A stretch of DNA of 13,476 nt from an uncultured Clostridia bacterium. GTDB lineage: Bacteria; Bacillota; Clostridia; Christensenellales; UBA1242. Each line of letters begins with the position of its first letter. Positions within the stretch are counted from its first letter, which is position 1. Under the pieces are notes generated by a model. It had not been told where the DNA came from and searched no databases. It was given only the letters and a program-made list of their open reading frames with translations. The stretch covers positions 1 to 13,476 of the forward strand of contig CALWKJ010000025.1 of NCBI GenBank assembly GCA_944381225.1. The letters run 5' to 3'. The position numbers were made by a program, and so were the translations under genes. Of the stretch, positions 13,428-13,476 are shown piece after piece.

Positions 13428-13476
13428 ATTTGACCACTTTGAGCATACCAACGAGAGTTGCTAAACTCGTTAAAAC

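Noticed and set aside
13384..13476. Complete tRNA-Ile with odd T-arm
   Set aside because: Bases after position 43 give no pairing T-stem (ACCAC against ATACC) and no complement to the acceptor strand.
13384..13476. Group I intron in the anticodon loop
   Set aside because: The loop CTGATAA and most of the stem are uninterrupted; the break is after the stem, and no P1 with a U-G pair or core motif is evident in the short tail.

Overview
The window comes from an AT-rich bacterium. The gene content suggests a low-GC, mainly anaerobic member of the Bacillota (Clostridia-like). It has a two-gene SufC-SufB iron-sulfur system without other suf genes, a long-form hibernation factor, a DUF975-type membrane protein, and ABC-2 exporters of the Firmicute type. 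The standard genetic code fits: Trp is TGG in the genes checked, and all 14 complete genes end in TAA or TAG. The left edge cuts dnaB and the right edge ends in an RNA-rich stretch, so this may be a whole contig or a piece near a contig end.

Layout. (1) 1-2904, minus strand: typA, a small two-TM membrane protein and dnaB (cut by the window edge), very tightly packed. (2) 3041-3871: a plus-strand DUF975-like membrane protein converging on a 67-residue minus-strand protein. (3) 3940-7382, minus strand: an ABC-2 exporter operon of two related ATPases followed by one permease with a large outside domain; a hairpin terminator follows. (4) 7535-9096, plus strand: a Maf-family nucleotide pyrophosphatase and a cysteine synthase-family enzyme. 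(5) 9098-12578, minus strand: sufC, sufB, hpf, a lipoprotein and a strongly degenerate ABC ATPase. (6) 12579-13476: no protein gene. An AT-rich spacer leads to a near-consensus promoter with an overlapping palindrome, then a GC-richer foldable stretch, then the 5' half of a tRNA-Ile(GAU).

How the genes fit together. typA and dnaB are housekeeping genes (translation GTPase, replicative helicase). SufC and SufB form the ATPase/scaffold core of a minimal SUF machine, and the cysteine synthase nearby could supply its sulfur source, although no desulfurase is visible. The exporter operon resembles asymmetric systems in which one ATPase is consensus and the partner is altered; here the H-loop His is Gln in the second ATPase. 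The most unusual items are the standalone ABC ATPase at 9098-9757, which lacks the catalytic Glu, the H-loop His and the signature motif; a hairpin that both looks like the hpf terminator and buries the ribosome binding site of the next gene; and the right-end RNA region, where a leader hairpin is complementary at 15 of 16 bases to the anticodon arm of the half tRNA.
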